Of a stretch of DNA of 64,000 nucleotides, positions 7,919-15,397 are shown in pieces. Within the stretch, counting starts at the first letter, position 1. The number at the start of each line of letters is the position of its first letter. A program made the position numbers and the translations under genes. Origin of the DNA: Eubacteriaceae bacterium Marseille-Q4139 (GTDB taxonomy: Bacteria; Bacillota; Clostridia; Lachnospirales; Lachnospiraceae); the NCBI GenBank assembly GCA_018223415.1, contig JAGTTQ010000001.1, positions 490,153-554,152 of the forward strand, in the 5' to 3' direction. Under the pieces are notes generated by a model that was given only the letters and a program-made list of their open reading frames with translations, had not been told where the DNA came from and made no database searches.

Positions 7919-9317
7919 AAATAGAGAACGGCGGATAAGGTACAATAAGTTTCGCAAATTGAAAAGTAGTTAAAAAGAGACATGGTTTGCAGCCCTCTGG
8001 TAGAATGAAGTCACGACACACCATTCTGAAAGGAGACAACAAACCATGTCCGAAAAGATTGTACAGCTTAACGAGGAAGTAATCAAGGGTCAAATCAAAG
8101 AACTGGTACGAGGCAGCGTAGAGGAAACCCTCAACGAACTGCTGGAGGCCGAGGCGGAGAAGCTGACCCAGGCGGCCCGGTACGAGCGCAATGAGCAGCG
8201 TCAGGGCTATCGCAGCGGCCACTACAACCGTAACCTCACCACCACTTCCGGGGACGTCACTCTCAAGGTTCCCAAACTCAAGGGAATCTCTTTTGAAACC
8301 GCCATCATTGAGCGGTATCGCCGCCGGGAGAGCAGCGTGGAAGAAGCCCTCATTGAGATGTACCTGGCAGGCGTATCCGTTCGGCGTGTGGAGGATATTA
8401 CCGAGGCCCTCTGGGGTAGCAAAGTCTCTCCCTCCACTATAAGTGAGTTAAACAAGAAAGCGTATGTCCACATCGAGGATTGGCGGAACCGTCCTCTGCA
8501 AGGCGGACGATATCCGTATGTCTATGTGGATGGGATCTATCTGCGCCGTAACTGGGGCGGCGAATTTGAAAACGTAGCCATTCTTGTGGCAATTGCGGTC
8601 AATGAGGACGGATACCGTGAGGTTCTGGGTGCCGCCGAGGGCATGAAGGAGGACAAGTCCAGCTGGGTCAGCTTCTTCCAGTGGCTGCGTGGCCGAGGTC
8701 TGGACGGTGTGAAACTCATTGTTGGAGACAAGTGCCTTGGTATGCTGGAGGCCGTGGGAGAAGTATTCCCCGAAGCCAAGTACCAGCGCTGTACCGTCCA
8801 CTTTTACCGCAATGTATTCTCGGTCACGCCTCGCTCCAAGGTGAAGCTGGTGGCAAAGATGCTCAAGGCGGTCCACGCCCAGGAAAGCAAGAAAGCAGCC
8901 CGGGAAAAGGCCAAAGCTGTGGTGGAAGAACTGCGCTCCATGAAACTGAAAGAGGCGGCCAAGAAGGTAGAGGATGGCATTGAGGAGACGCTGACCTACT
9001 GCGATTTTCCCAGCGAGCACTGGACTCGCATCCGTACCAATAACGTTATTGAACGACTCAACCGGGAGATCCGCCGCCGTACCCGTGTGGTGGGCAGTTT
9101 CCCGGACGGCAATTCCGCCCTTATGCTGGTCTGTGCCCGGCTGCGCCATGTGGCCGGCACCCAGTGGGGCAACAAGAAGTACATGAACATGAAGCACCTG
9201 GAGGCAGCCCTTGAAGATGCCTCCATTGCTGGCTGACTTCACTCATGCCAGACCCTGCAAACCATTTTGCGAAAAATACTTGACACTACCGAACGGCGTG
9301 ATAACTGTTCTCTATTT
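7919..9317 (+). mobile_element. IS256-family insertion sequence
   Basis: The transposase gene is bounded by an 11-base inverted repeat, AAATAGAGAAC at 7919-7929 and its complement at 9307-9317, lying 117 bases before the start codon and 71 bases after the stop. These probably lie in or near the terminal repeats. The true outer ends and the target duplication could not be fixed by eye: the flanks, including ggggttgtc near 7893 and gggacaccc near 9372, match only loosely. The stretch 7743-8045 before the transposase shows nothing else. The element lies between the tRNA-Pro terminator and a toxin/antitoxin-like trio. Confidence 0.75.
8046..9236 (+). CDS. IS256-family (mutator-type) transposase
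   Basis: 396 residues, full length for the family. The acidic triad can be placed at D162 (VYVDGIYLRR), D228 (LIVGDKCLG) and E336 (NNVIERLNREIRRRTR), the last in the typical C-terminal helix signature. The C(x)2H zinc-like motif of the family is visible as CTVHFYRN near residue 250. A GAAAGGAG lies 10 bases before the ATG. The frame is intact, so the enzyme is probably active. Its base composition is richer in GC than the genes to its right, in keeping with separate arrival. Confidence 0.96.
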   Translation: MSEKIVQLNEEVIKGQIKELVRGSVEETLNELLEAEAEKLTQAARYERNEQRQGYRSGHYNRNLTTTSGDVTLKVPKLKGISFETAIIERYRRRESSVEEALIEMYLAGVSVRRVEDITEALWGSKVSPSTISELNKKAYVHIEDWRNRPLQGGRYPYVYVDGIYLRRNWGGEFENVAILVAIAVNEDGYREVLGAAEGMKEDKSSWVSFFQWLRGRGLDGVKLIVGDKCLGMLEAVGEVFPEAKYQRCTVHFYRNVFSVTPRSKVKLVAKMLKAVHAQESKKAAREKAKAVVEELRSMKLKEAAKKVEDGIEETLTYCDFPSEHWTRIRTNNVIERLNREIRRRTRVVGSFPDGNSALMLVCARLRHVAGTQWGNKKYMNMKHLEAALEDASIAG

Positions 9318-9378
9318 TTTCCAGAAAAAGAGGGTATCCCCTCAAGTTACTTCATGACTTTTGGGACACCCACCATTC

Positions 9379-9606
9379 TTATGCCGCTTTTGAATAATCA
9401 ATAATTGAAATTTCCTGCAATAGCTTCTTTGCATCGTCAATGATTTTTTCCAGATGCTCCACCACATCGCCGGTATAAAAAATTTCATCGCATTCAGCGC
9501 ATTTATAGCAAGGCACATTCCTGACGATTACAAGGCAATTTCCTAAATCGGTTACGCTTGTTGCAGTACCTTTTTCCATCATTGCGCCACATTTAAAACA
9601 TTTCAT
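9379..9606 (-). CDS. YgiT-type zinc-finger protein
   Basis: 75 residues with two CxxC pairs: CFKCG at residues 3-7 and CYKCAECDE near 33-41, flanking the typical region of YgiT/MqsA-type zinc-finger proteins. It is shorter than full MqsA and lacks the C-terminal helix-turn-helix, so it may be a zinc-only antitoxin-like protein. Its start codon overlaps the stop of the DUF4258 frame (ATGA), making this the last gene of a three-gene operon. The stop lies only 62 bases from the inner right-hand repeat of the IS256 element. Confidence 0.8.
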   Translation of the reverse strand: MKCFKCGAMMEKGTATSVTDLGNCLVIVRNVPCYKCAECDEIFYTGDVVEHLEKIIDDAKKLLQEISIIDYSKAA

Positions 9607-9923
9607 TTTCTCCGCTCCCTTCTAGTTTTAAAGTCTGGTTCCCATTGTTCTAAATTTGGGAAATAAGCCGTTATTAAGTGTATATAATTATCATTCATAC
9701 TTACAACCACATGTAAATATTTATTATTTATCGACATACCTAATATTAAACAGCTTGGAAATGGTTTATCATCTTCATATTGTTTAATAATTTCCCCTGT
9801 TTCAATACATTTTATAACATCCTGCATTTTAATATTTCATTCGATTAGTCTATTTCTTGCGTGTTCTGTCAATATTATATTTTCTGATTGGTTTATTTTT
9901 CTTAGTTCATCAATATCAATCAC
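9603..9923 (-). pseudogene. DUF4258 toxin-like gene interrupted by an in-frame TGA
   Basis: The full frame begins with GTG at 9923, overlapping the stop of the ribbon-helix-helix gene (GTGA). It reads through the family's TEHARNRLIE segment, meets TGA at 9837-9839, and continues in the same frame with NIKMQDVIKCIETGEII and PFPSCLILG, both typical of DUF4258. One base change from CGA (Arg) would explain the stop. Without it the product would be 106 residues, a normal length. Translation could restart at the ATG at 9827 (74 residues), but that piece lacks the conserved His-containing N-terminus. DUF4258 proteins are commonly paired with antitoxins; the toxin role here is inferred. Confidence 0.75.
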
Positions 9924-10129
9924 TTTCCCGCCTCTCTTTCTATTTTTTCATCAATCGCTTTAACAATATATGCTGATATGCTCAAATCAGCTTTTTCAGC
10001 ATATTCTTTTACCTTTTCTTTATAATTTAATGGTGCAAGTATATTTATTCTATCATAGTTATTTTTCTGATATTTGTTACTAGCAACAGTCCGGGCATTT
10101 TTCCCATCCTCTCTTTTTGCGCGTGGCAT
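9920..10129 (-). CDS. Ribbon-helix-helix (Arc/CopG-like) antitoxin-type repressor
   Basis: 69 residues. The segment YDRINILAPLNYKEKVKEYAEKADLSISAYIVKAIDEKIE has the strand-helix-helix pattern of small CopG/Arc repressors. The basic N-terminus (residues 1-25) is probably disordered. It is the first gene of an operon with the DUF4258 and YgiT-like genes, joined by 4-base overlaps. A palindrome 45 bases upstream could be its own operator. Together these features suggest an autoregulated toxin/antitoxin module. Confidence 0.75.
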   Translation of the reverse strand: MPRAKREDGKNARTVASNKYQKNNYDRINILAPLNYKEKVKEYAEKADLSISAYIVKAIDEKIEREAGK

Positions 10130-10173
10130 TTTCTCACCGCCTTCTTTTTAATTATTTTATCACATTTAATATA

Positions 10174-10200
10174 ATTGTACAGCTATAAAATATGTACAAT
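10174..10200 (-). promoter_or_regulatory. Palindromic operator candidate of the toxin/antitoxin-like operon
   Basis: ATTGTACA and TGTACAAT form a perfect 8-base inverted repeat separated by 11 bases, overlapping AT-rich sequence able to serve as the promoter. The remainder of the gap to 10330 shows no recognisable feature. Confidence 0.5.
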
Positions 10201-10330
10201 ATTTTTATATGTGTGCACTTATATTATTGCCTATTAAGAAATGGAGAATACTTTAGCCTGTTTTGCTGTCCGGAGTTTCCAAAGTGATCTGCACCATTTA
10301 TCTTGGCCGTTGACCGAAACGGTTGGCTTG

Positions 10331-11074
10331 CTATTTTCCAGATAAAATAGTGTTCATAGAGCAAATACGCAAAAAATCGTTTACCTGTTCAAACTCAATC
10401 TTCAAATCTTGCTGAAAATGAGCGAGTAATGTTTGATGATTCCATTCATATTTTGTATTGTTCCATGAGAGAAACCTCTCAACAAAAATTTTGTGGTCAA
10501 TATGAAACTGCTGAATACACTGCATTGTTATGGATACAAACTTTTGAATACCGACGGGAGCAAACACACGATCAGGAACACCTGAAAATGCAACAAAAAT
10601 TGCTCCGTCGGAATGCGGCCCCCTATAATAACAATATTTATCAGCTAAACCGCAAGTTACGATGGACAGATTATGTCCATTGAATGTTTCATCCAATGTA
10701 AATTCTGCTGTTGTTAATGGTTTTAAATTCCAGCGTTCCCCCATTACTCTTGTGTGCGTGGCCACCTGAATAATATTTTCGGAAAATCCGTTGATATTTT
10801 CCCATCCCCACAACCATGTATTGCTTGATATCGCCTCACTTCCGATAAATTGAAGCGGATATTTTTGATTTCCAAAAAGTATGATGCCCTCTGAAAAATC
10901 AACATTCCAGTCCTGTTTTTTTACCACCTGTTCACTACAAGCAGTCTGTATCGCTATCATTTTGCCCAGGCAAGCTGAAAACACCTGAAACCAATTTTCT
11001 GTATCAATATTGAGATGTTCTATCCAAATATTTTTCCCTTTATCCTGTTCTCCGTCTTTCTCCCCAAATCTCAT
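10331..11074 (-). CDS. DUF6882-like protein, unknown function
   Basis: 247 residues, no signal peptide or membrane segment. The central stretch QFIGSEAISSNTWLWGWENINGF (residues 75-97) resembles the WLWGWxN core of DUF6882 family proteins. The rest has no recognised motif. GGAGA lies 9 bases before the ATG. It follows the XRE relic on the same strand, giving the same gene-after-regulator pattern seen again upstream. A role as an immunity-type protein in a defence or antagonism array is possible but not shown by the sequence. Codon use is more AT-rich than in the flanking chromosome. Confidence 0.6.
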   Translation of the reverse strand: MRFGEKDGEQDKGKNIWIEHLNIDTENWFQVFSACLGKMIAIQTACSEQVVKKQDWNVDFSEGIILFGNQKYPLQFIGSEAISSNTWLWGWENINGFSENIIQVATHTRVMGERWNLKPLTTAEFTLDETFNGHNLSIVTCGLADKYCYYRGPHSDGAIFVAFSGVPDRVFAPVGIQKFVSITMQCIQQFHIDHKIFVERFLSWNNTKYEWNHQTLLAHFQQDLKIEFEQVNDFLRICSMNTILSGK

Positions 11075-11097
11075 TTATATCTTCTCCATGATGTATT

Positions 11098-11240
11098 CTA
11101 TTTTCGTCCCCGTTGTGAGGCTGGATTGTTCAGCAAGTCTGATTTCTCCAAAATCTTTGAGCCGCTTACAGATGTATGGATAGTTCCATGCTTTCTCTCT
11201 TTGTCTGCTCGATAAATGGGAATTTGCAGATTAGTCCCAC
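11098..11240 (-). pseudogene. Deletion relic of an XRE-family regulator
   Basis: This stretch matches, piece by piece, the two ends of the XRE gene at 11720-12503 and its upstream flank. It holds the start region (ATGGAACTATCCATAC), then jumps to TCTGTAAGCGGCTCAA from near the 3' end, and then to a copy of the C-terminal ILEKSDLLNNP region. At least two internal deletions have removed about 650 bases. The matching flank upstream (TATCGAGCAGACA, followed by the GGAGA-rich leader) shows that a whole gene unit was once duplicated here. Confidence 0.8.
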
Positions 11241-11665
11241 ACGATCTCCAAACAATCGAAGTTTTCTGGGATTGGTGGTACACACGAATAAATATTTAAT
11301 TCCGTTTCAATTACTCCATCAGAGCATAACCATTCACAATTTACTAATTTTTCTAATTTCTCAGGCGAGATAGTCGTGCAAACCACGATTGTATCTCCCG
11401 CAAGAACCAATTCTTCTATCCCATCATTTTCTACGATTTCTGTATCATCGTGCAACGCAACACGCACCCACGCTATGTCGGGCATTAGCTCAATCTTCCG
11501 TAGCATATCCCATATTTCAGAAATCGTCGGACGACCAAATTCCCATTGATTTGGAGCGATGGAGTCCTCCTCTGTATTTCCATTGAAAAATTCATCGAGC
11601 GTCAATAATGGGAGGCGTTCTTCATTTTCTTCCAATATTTTTTTGAATGTACTCAGTTCTATCAT
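11231..11665 (-). CDS. Small acidic protein of unknown function
   Basis: 144 residues from the ATG at 11665, which has GGAGAG 8 bases upstream. Acidic and cytosolic, without signal peptide. The segment APNQWEFGRPTISEIWDMLRKIE followed by AWVRVALHDDTEIVENDG is distinctive, but I do not assign it to a named family. It lies between the frameshifted XRE gene and the XRE relic, all on one strand. Size, acidity and context are like those of immunity proteins in polymorphic-toxin loci; this is only an inference, since no toxin gene is present. Confidence 0.6.
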   Translation of the reverse strand: MIELSTFKKILEENEERLPLLTLDEFFNGNTEEDSIAPNQWEFGRPTISEIWDMLRKIELMPDIAWVRVALHDDTEIVENDGIEELVLAGDTIVVCTTISPEKLEKLVNCEWLCSDGVIETELNIYSCVPPIPENFDCLEIVWD

Positions 11666-11719
11666 AGTCACAACTCTCCTTTCAAATTCCGATTTGTCGC
11701 TCTCTTACTTTCTCCTCCG

Positions 11720-12503
11720 CTATGGGTTTGGATTTTTCAGCAAGTAGGACTTTTCCGCAATCTTTTTCAGCCACTTCTTTTCTTCATCGGACAGCTTCTT
11801 GTAATTCAGCTTGAGCCGCTTACAGATAAAGGCCATAGCCGCCTGTTCCGGGTCGCTGTCCTCGCTGGCGGTTTCCTCGGCGGTCTGCAAAAAATCTTTC
11901 AAAGTTATCCTCCGGGACGCTGAAAAAATCGTCCTTGTGGGCTTCCCGGAGGTCAAGGGCTATCTTGTTTATATCCTGCTGTATCACATGGCGGCAAAAA
12001 CTTTCCTCGTCAATGTGGGCTGTGATTAGCCGTCTTAACTGCGGGTCAGTCAAGCCGGGATTGTGCTGTTTCATAATGGTTGCGCTCACAGTGTCCACAA
12101 TGGCGTTTGCACCCTGCACCTGCTTTGTCGCTATGCCGTTCACATAGATTTCAAGGTCGGCCATGAGCCGGGGGAAATCCGGGTGTGTTGCCAGCTTACA
12201 CAAAAGGGAATTGTCCACCAGCCCACTTTGCAATAGTTCAATCATATCATCACTCAAACGCAGGTCTGCAAGATCGGCGTTTGGGTGATTTTTTGTGTGA
12301 GAGCGGCACAGCAGATAATCAACGGACACTTCATAAAACTTTGCCAACTGGATAAGGGCATAGTGGCTGATGTCCTTGAAGTTGTCCCCCTCATAACTGC
12401 CTAAAGCGGACTTGGAAAGGTGTGTCTGTTCCGCAAGCTGTTCCAGCGTCAATCCACGCTCAACGCGCAAGTCTTTTAGGCGTTCTGGTATGGATAGTTC
12501 CAT
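11720..12503 (-). pseudogene. XRE-family regulator with a frameshift
   Basis: The N-terminal frame (from ATG 12503) has a classic helix-turn-helix: RLKDLRVERGLTLEQLAEQTHLSKSALGSYE (residues 8-38), then the long C-terminal region seen in regulators of Lachnospiraceae mobile elements. After PEDNF near residue 198 the frame turns into an Arg/Gly-rich tail, while the expected continuation (LKDFLQTAEETA through EEKKWLKKIAEKS) lies in the +1 frame and ends at 11720. One extra base around 11883-11893 explains this. The DNA-binding domain would still be made, in a 227-residue product. Programmed frameshifting is possible but there is no obvious slippery signal beyond a T6 run. Confidence 0.78.
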
Positions 12504-12569
12504 GCTTTCCCTCTCCCTCCTTGTCTGCCCGATAAATGAGAAGTTGCCAGTTTATTCCAAATAGTTCTA

Positions 12570-13037
12570 TCAAAGCCTGTCCTCACCTGGAGTGTATCTC
12601 TTAATAAGCACTTTCTCACAAGGAAGTGTCCGAAATAATTCCTCCATTAGCCTACTCCCAAATTCTTGAATGCGGTCATCTTCTGACAACTTCGGGGGAT
12701 AGTCGCCGTCCCAAAGCCAAATATACAAATTCCAGATAATCTCCTCATCTGGAAACTTTACGCGGCCATTTTTCTCCCGATTAGGATAAAGTTCTAAACA
12801 GAGAGTGCTGTTTCTATGTCTAAAACAATATATATGGTCATATTCCGGTGGCTCCGCATCCGGTGTAGAGCAACCAAATGGACCAGTAGATTTTATCATG
12901 TTTAGTCCCTTGGGAATGCGGGAATCATTGATTTCTTTGGCAATTTTACTGTTTGCTTTTTTTATAATTTTAATAATTTCTTGTTCTGATAAATCGCCTG
13001 TTTTCAAACCATATTCATACATACCAGATTCAAACAT
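12570..13037 (-). CDS. Small protein of unknown function, head of the XRE array
   Basis: 155 residues. A polar helical N-terminus (LSEQEIIKIIKKANSKIAKEI) precedes a region rich in aromatic residues (YDHIYCFRHRNSTLCLELYPN, then IIWNLYIWLWDGDYPP) that looks like a small alpha/beta fold. I do not recognise the family. It stands directly upstream of the XRE gene, with 66 bases between them, in the same place that the 11231-11665 gene has relative to the XRE relic. No promoter is clear in the AT-rich sequence before it. Confidence 0.55.
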   Translation of the reverse strand: MFESGMYEYGLKTGDLSEQEIIKIIKKANSKIAKEINDSRIPKGLNMIKSTGPFGCSTPDAEPPEYDHIYCFRHRNSTLCLELYPNREKNGRVKFPDEEIIWNLYIWLWDGDYPPKLSEDDRIQEFGSRLMEELFRTLPCEKVLIKRYTPGEDRL

Positions 13038-13327
13038 TTACACTATCTCCATAGTTCAATTTTTCAGCCCTATAAATTCCAGTTTACCGTTCCATTTCTT
13101 CCATTTTACCACCATTCCAAGAGCGTGGAAATGGAGAGTTTTCCCAAAGTTATGGAAAGCATGCCCTCAGATCATTCCTCCCACGCTGACAGATGCGAAG
13201 CTCAGAAAGCGAGATGAAATCCATCGCAAAAGGCACGCTGAAATCGGCCGCAGCGAAAGAACCGGCGAAGCCCCGGCTCAGAAACAGTCAAAACAGCAAA
13301 GTTTTCGCTAAATTCCAAAAAGTTCTC

Positions 13328-13356
13328 TTGTCCCTCTCTGTCCGTTTCCGTATAAT
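13328..13356 (+). promoter_or_regulatory. Promoter of ktrB
   Basis: TTGTCC at 13328-13333, a 17-base spacer and TATAAT at 13351-13356; the ktrB ribosome site AGGAGG begins 25 bases later. The gap 13038-13327 holds nothing else I can support. Confidence 0.75.
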
Positions 13357-13394
13357 AGCCCGCAAACGCCTGTATCAGAGAGGAGGAATTTCAT

Positions 13395-14699
13395 ATCAGC
13401 CGTTTCTTTTCATTTCTCACGAAACAGCCCCCGGGCCGCATCATTACGCTTGGCTTTGCCGCAGTGATTCTGCTCGGAACCGTTCTTCTTCTGCTGCCGG
13501 TATCCATTAACCCCGGCATGGAAGTAAGCTTTGTCGATGCGCTTTTTACCTCCACAAGCGCCGTCTGCGTCACCGGCCTCATCGCCATCGACACGGCCGA
13601 CCATTTCACGCTGTTCGGCCGGACGGTAGTCGCCCTTTTAATCCAGGTAGGCGGTCTCGGCGTCACCTCGGTGGGCGTCGGCTTCATCCTGGCCGCCGGA
13701 AAACGAGTCGGCATCAAAGGCCGCCTGCTCGTAAGGGAAGCCATGAATGTGGAAACCTCCAAAGGCATGATCCGGCTCGTAAAAGCCGTCCTGTTCATGA
13801 CGCTGTGTTTTGAGCTTGCAGGCGCCATCCTCGGCTTTCTCGTATTTTCCCGGGACTATCCGCTTCCAAGGGCTCTTGAAATCAGCATCTTTCACTCCAT
13901 CGCCGCCTTCAACAACTCCGGCTTCGACATTTTAGGCGGCATGCAGAACCTGATTCCTTACCAGTCGGACGTCCTCTTAAACATGACGACCTGCGGGCTT
14001 ATTATCTTCGGCGGCCTTGGCTTTTTAGTCATCCTTGACGTGCTGAAAAACCGTTCCTTTAAAAAGCTCTGCCTCCATTCCAAGGTAGTCATCACGACGA
14101 GCATCGTCCTCCTTGGGGCCGGGACGCTTCTTTTAAAAGCCACGGAGGACATCACATGGATGGGCGCCTTTTTCCACAGCGTATCCGCCAGGACAGCCGG
14201 GTTTTCCACTTATCCCATCGGGGAGTTTTCAAACGCAGGCCTGTTTACCCTGGTCCTTCTCATGTTCATCGGCGCCTCCCCGGGTTCCACCGGCGGCGGT
14301 ATCAAGACAAGCACCTTTTTCGTCCTGATCCAGTCCGTAAGGAGCCTCATGACAAAGAAGCCGTTCGGCGCCTTCCGGCGGACAATCCCGGCAGAGGGGA
14401 TCTCAAAGGCATACCTCATCGCCTTCCTCTCCCTGCTTGTCGTATGCGCCGGAACCTTCCTTCTGTGCATTTTGGAGCCGCACACCGCCTTCCTCCCGCT
14501 GATATTCGAGGTAACGTCGGCCTTCGGCACCGTAGGGCTTTCCACAGGAATCACACCGGGACTCTGTGATATCAGCAAGCTGATCCTGGTGCTCATCATG
14601 TTCATCGGAAGGCTCGGCGCCTTCACCATCGCCTCCATGTGGGTATGCCGCCCGGCTCCCACGGCACGTTTTACGGAGGAATCCATCACCATCGGTTAA
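13395..14699 (+). CDS. ktrB: KtrB-type potassium transporter membrane subunit, apparent ATC start
   Basis: Trk/Ktr superfamily channel of about 434 residues with four repeated M1-P-M2 units. The selectivity-loop regions are visible (TSAVCVTGL, IAAFNNSGFD, SVSARTAGFS, and TSAFGTVGLS), each keeping the key glycine. The first membrane segment (ITLGFAAVILLGTVLLLLPVSI) is encoded before the first ordinary start codon in frame, a GTG at 13464. The only codon well placed after AGGAGG (8 bases) is ATC at 13395; a stop codon lies in frame at 13356. I therefore propose initiation at ATC. The ktrA partner follows after 14 bases. Confidence 0.9.
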   Translation: MSRFFSFLTKQPPGRIITLGFAAVILLGTVLLLLPVSINPGMEVSFVDALFTSTSAVCVTGLIAIDTADHFTLFGRTVVALLIQVGGLGVTSVGVGFILAAGKRVGIKGRLLVREAMNVETSKGMIRLVKAVLFMTLCFELAGAILGFLVFSRDYPLPRALEISIFHSIAAFNNSGFDILGGMQNLIPYQSDVLLNMTTCGLIIFGGLGFLVILDVLKNRSFKKLCLHSKVVITTSIVLLGAGTLLLKATEDITWMGAFFHSVSARTAGFSTYPIGEFSNAGLFTLVLLMFIGASPGSTGGGIKTSTFFVLIQSVRSLMTKKPFGAFRRTIPAEGISKAYLIAFLSLLVVCAGTFLLCILEPHTAFLPLIFEVTSAFGTVGLSTGITPGLCDISKLILVLIMFIGRLGAFTIASMWVCRPAPTARFTEESITIG

Positions 14700-14713
14700 A
14701 GGAGAATTCATCT

Positions 14714-15379
14714 ATGAAACATAACACATCCACATCCTTCGGAGTCATCGGCCTCGGCCGCTTCGGCTCCGCACTGGCCCAGAGCCTCGCCCAGTCCGGC
14801 AAAGAGGTCATCGTGGTGGACTGTAAAGAGGAAAAAGTCCGCGAACTGCGGCAATACACAGAATACGCCTATGTGGCCGAGACACTGACAAAAGAAACTC
14901 TGGAGGAAATCGGCATCCAGAACTGCGATACCGTCATCGTCTGCATCGGAGAAAAAATCGACACCAGCATCCTCACCACCCTCAATGTGGTGAGCCTTGG
15001 CGTCCCCCACGTCATCGCAAAGGCCATCAGCCGCGACCAGGGCGCCGTGCTGGAAAAAATCGGCGCATACGTGGTGTATCCGGAGCGCGACATGGCGCTC
15101 CGCCTCGGGAAACAGCTCGTTTCACGCAATTTTCTCGACTACATTTCCCTGGACAATGAGGTGGAAATCCAGCAGCTCACGGTGCCTCCGTCCATGATCG
15201 GGATGAGTGTGCAGGAAACCAATATCCGCCAGCGGTACGGCCTCAACATCATCGCCATCGAGCGGGAGCACTCCACAGACATCGAAGTGCTGCCCTCCTA
15301 CCGCTTTGCCCGCGGCGATATCATCGTTGTAATCGGCCGGGTGGAAAACATCAAACGCTTTGAAACAGAAATTCAATAA
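14714..15379 (+). CDS. ktrA: KtrA-type regulatory RCK subunit
   Basis: 221 residues from the ATG at 14714, after AAAGGAGAA. An RCK-N domain with Rossmann nucleotide loop (GVIGLGRFGSALA, residues 10-22) and an acidic residue ending strand two (VVDCKEEK) binds ADP/ATP or NAD(H) in the family. An RCK-C domain follows (about 135-220). It forms an octameric ring that gates KtrB. A short gap separates it from ktrB upstream and from the DUF368 gene downstream (18 bases), so the three are probably one operon. Confidence 0.92.
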   Translation: MKHNTSTSFGVIGLGRFGSALAQSLAQSGKEVIVVDCKEEKVRELRQYTEYAYVAETLTKETLEEIGIQNCDTVIVCIGEKIDTSILTTLNVVSLGVPHVIAKAISRDQGAVLEKIGAYVVYPERDMALRLGKQLVSRNFLDYISLDNEVEIQQLTVPPSMIGMSVQETNIRQRYGLNIIAIEREHSTDIEVLPSYRFARGDIIVVIGRVENIKRFETEIQ

Positions 15380-15397
15380 TCAGGAGAACCTTTCAAA

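Noticed and set aside
8448..9242. Minus-strand frame of 264 codons covering the transposase
   Set aside because: It is the reverse of a clear IS256 transposase and shows no motif of its own.
11098..11283. A 61-codon frame that could be read as a small gene
   Set aside because: Its C-terminal half is the tail of the XRE relic and its start lies inside the neighbouring gene, so it is not a separate gene.
13180..13390. Short open frame before ktrB
   Set aside because: Low-complexity Lys/Ser/Ala sequence, no ribosome site, and it overlaps the clear promoter; judged non-coding.
7684..13394. Attachment-site repeat of the tRNA-Pro 3' end at the right edge of the island
   Set aside because: I looked for a second copy of the tRNA 3' end before ktrB and found none longer than a few bases.
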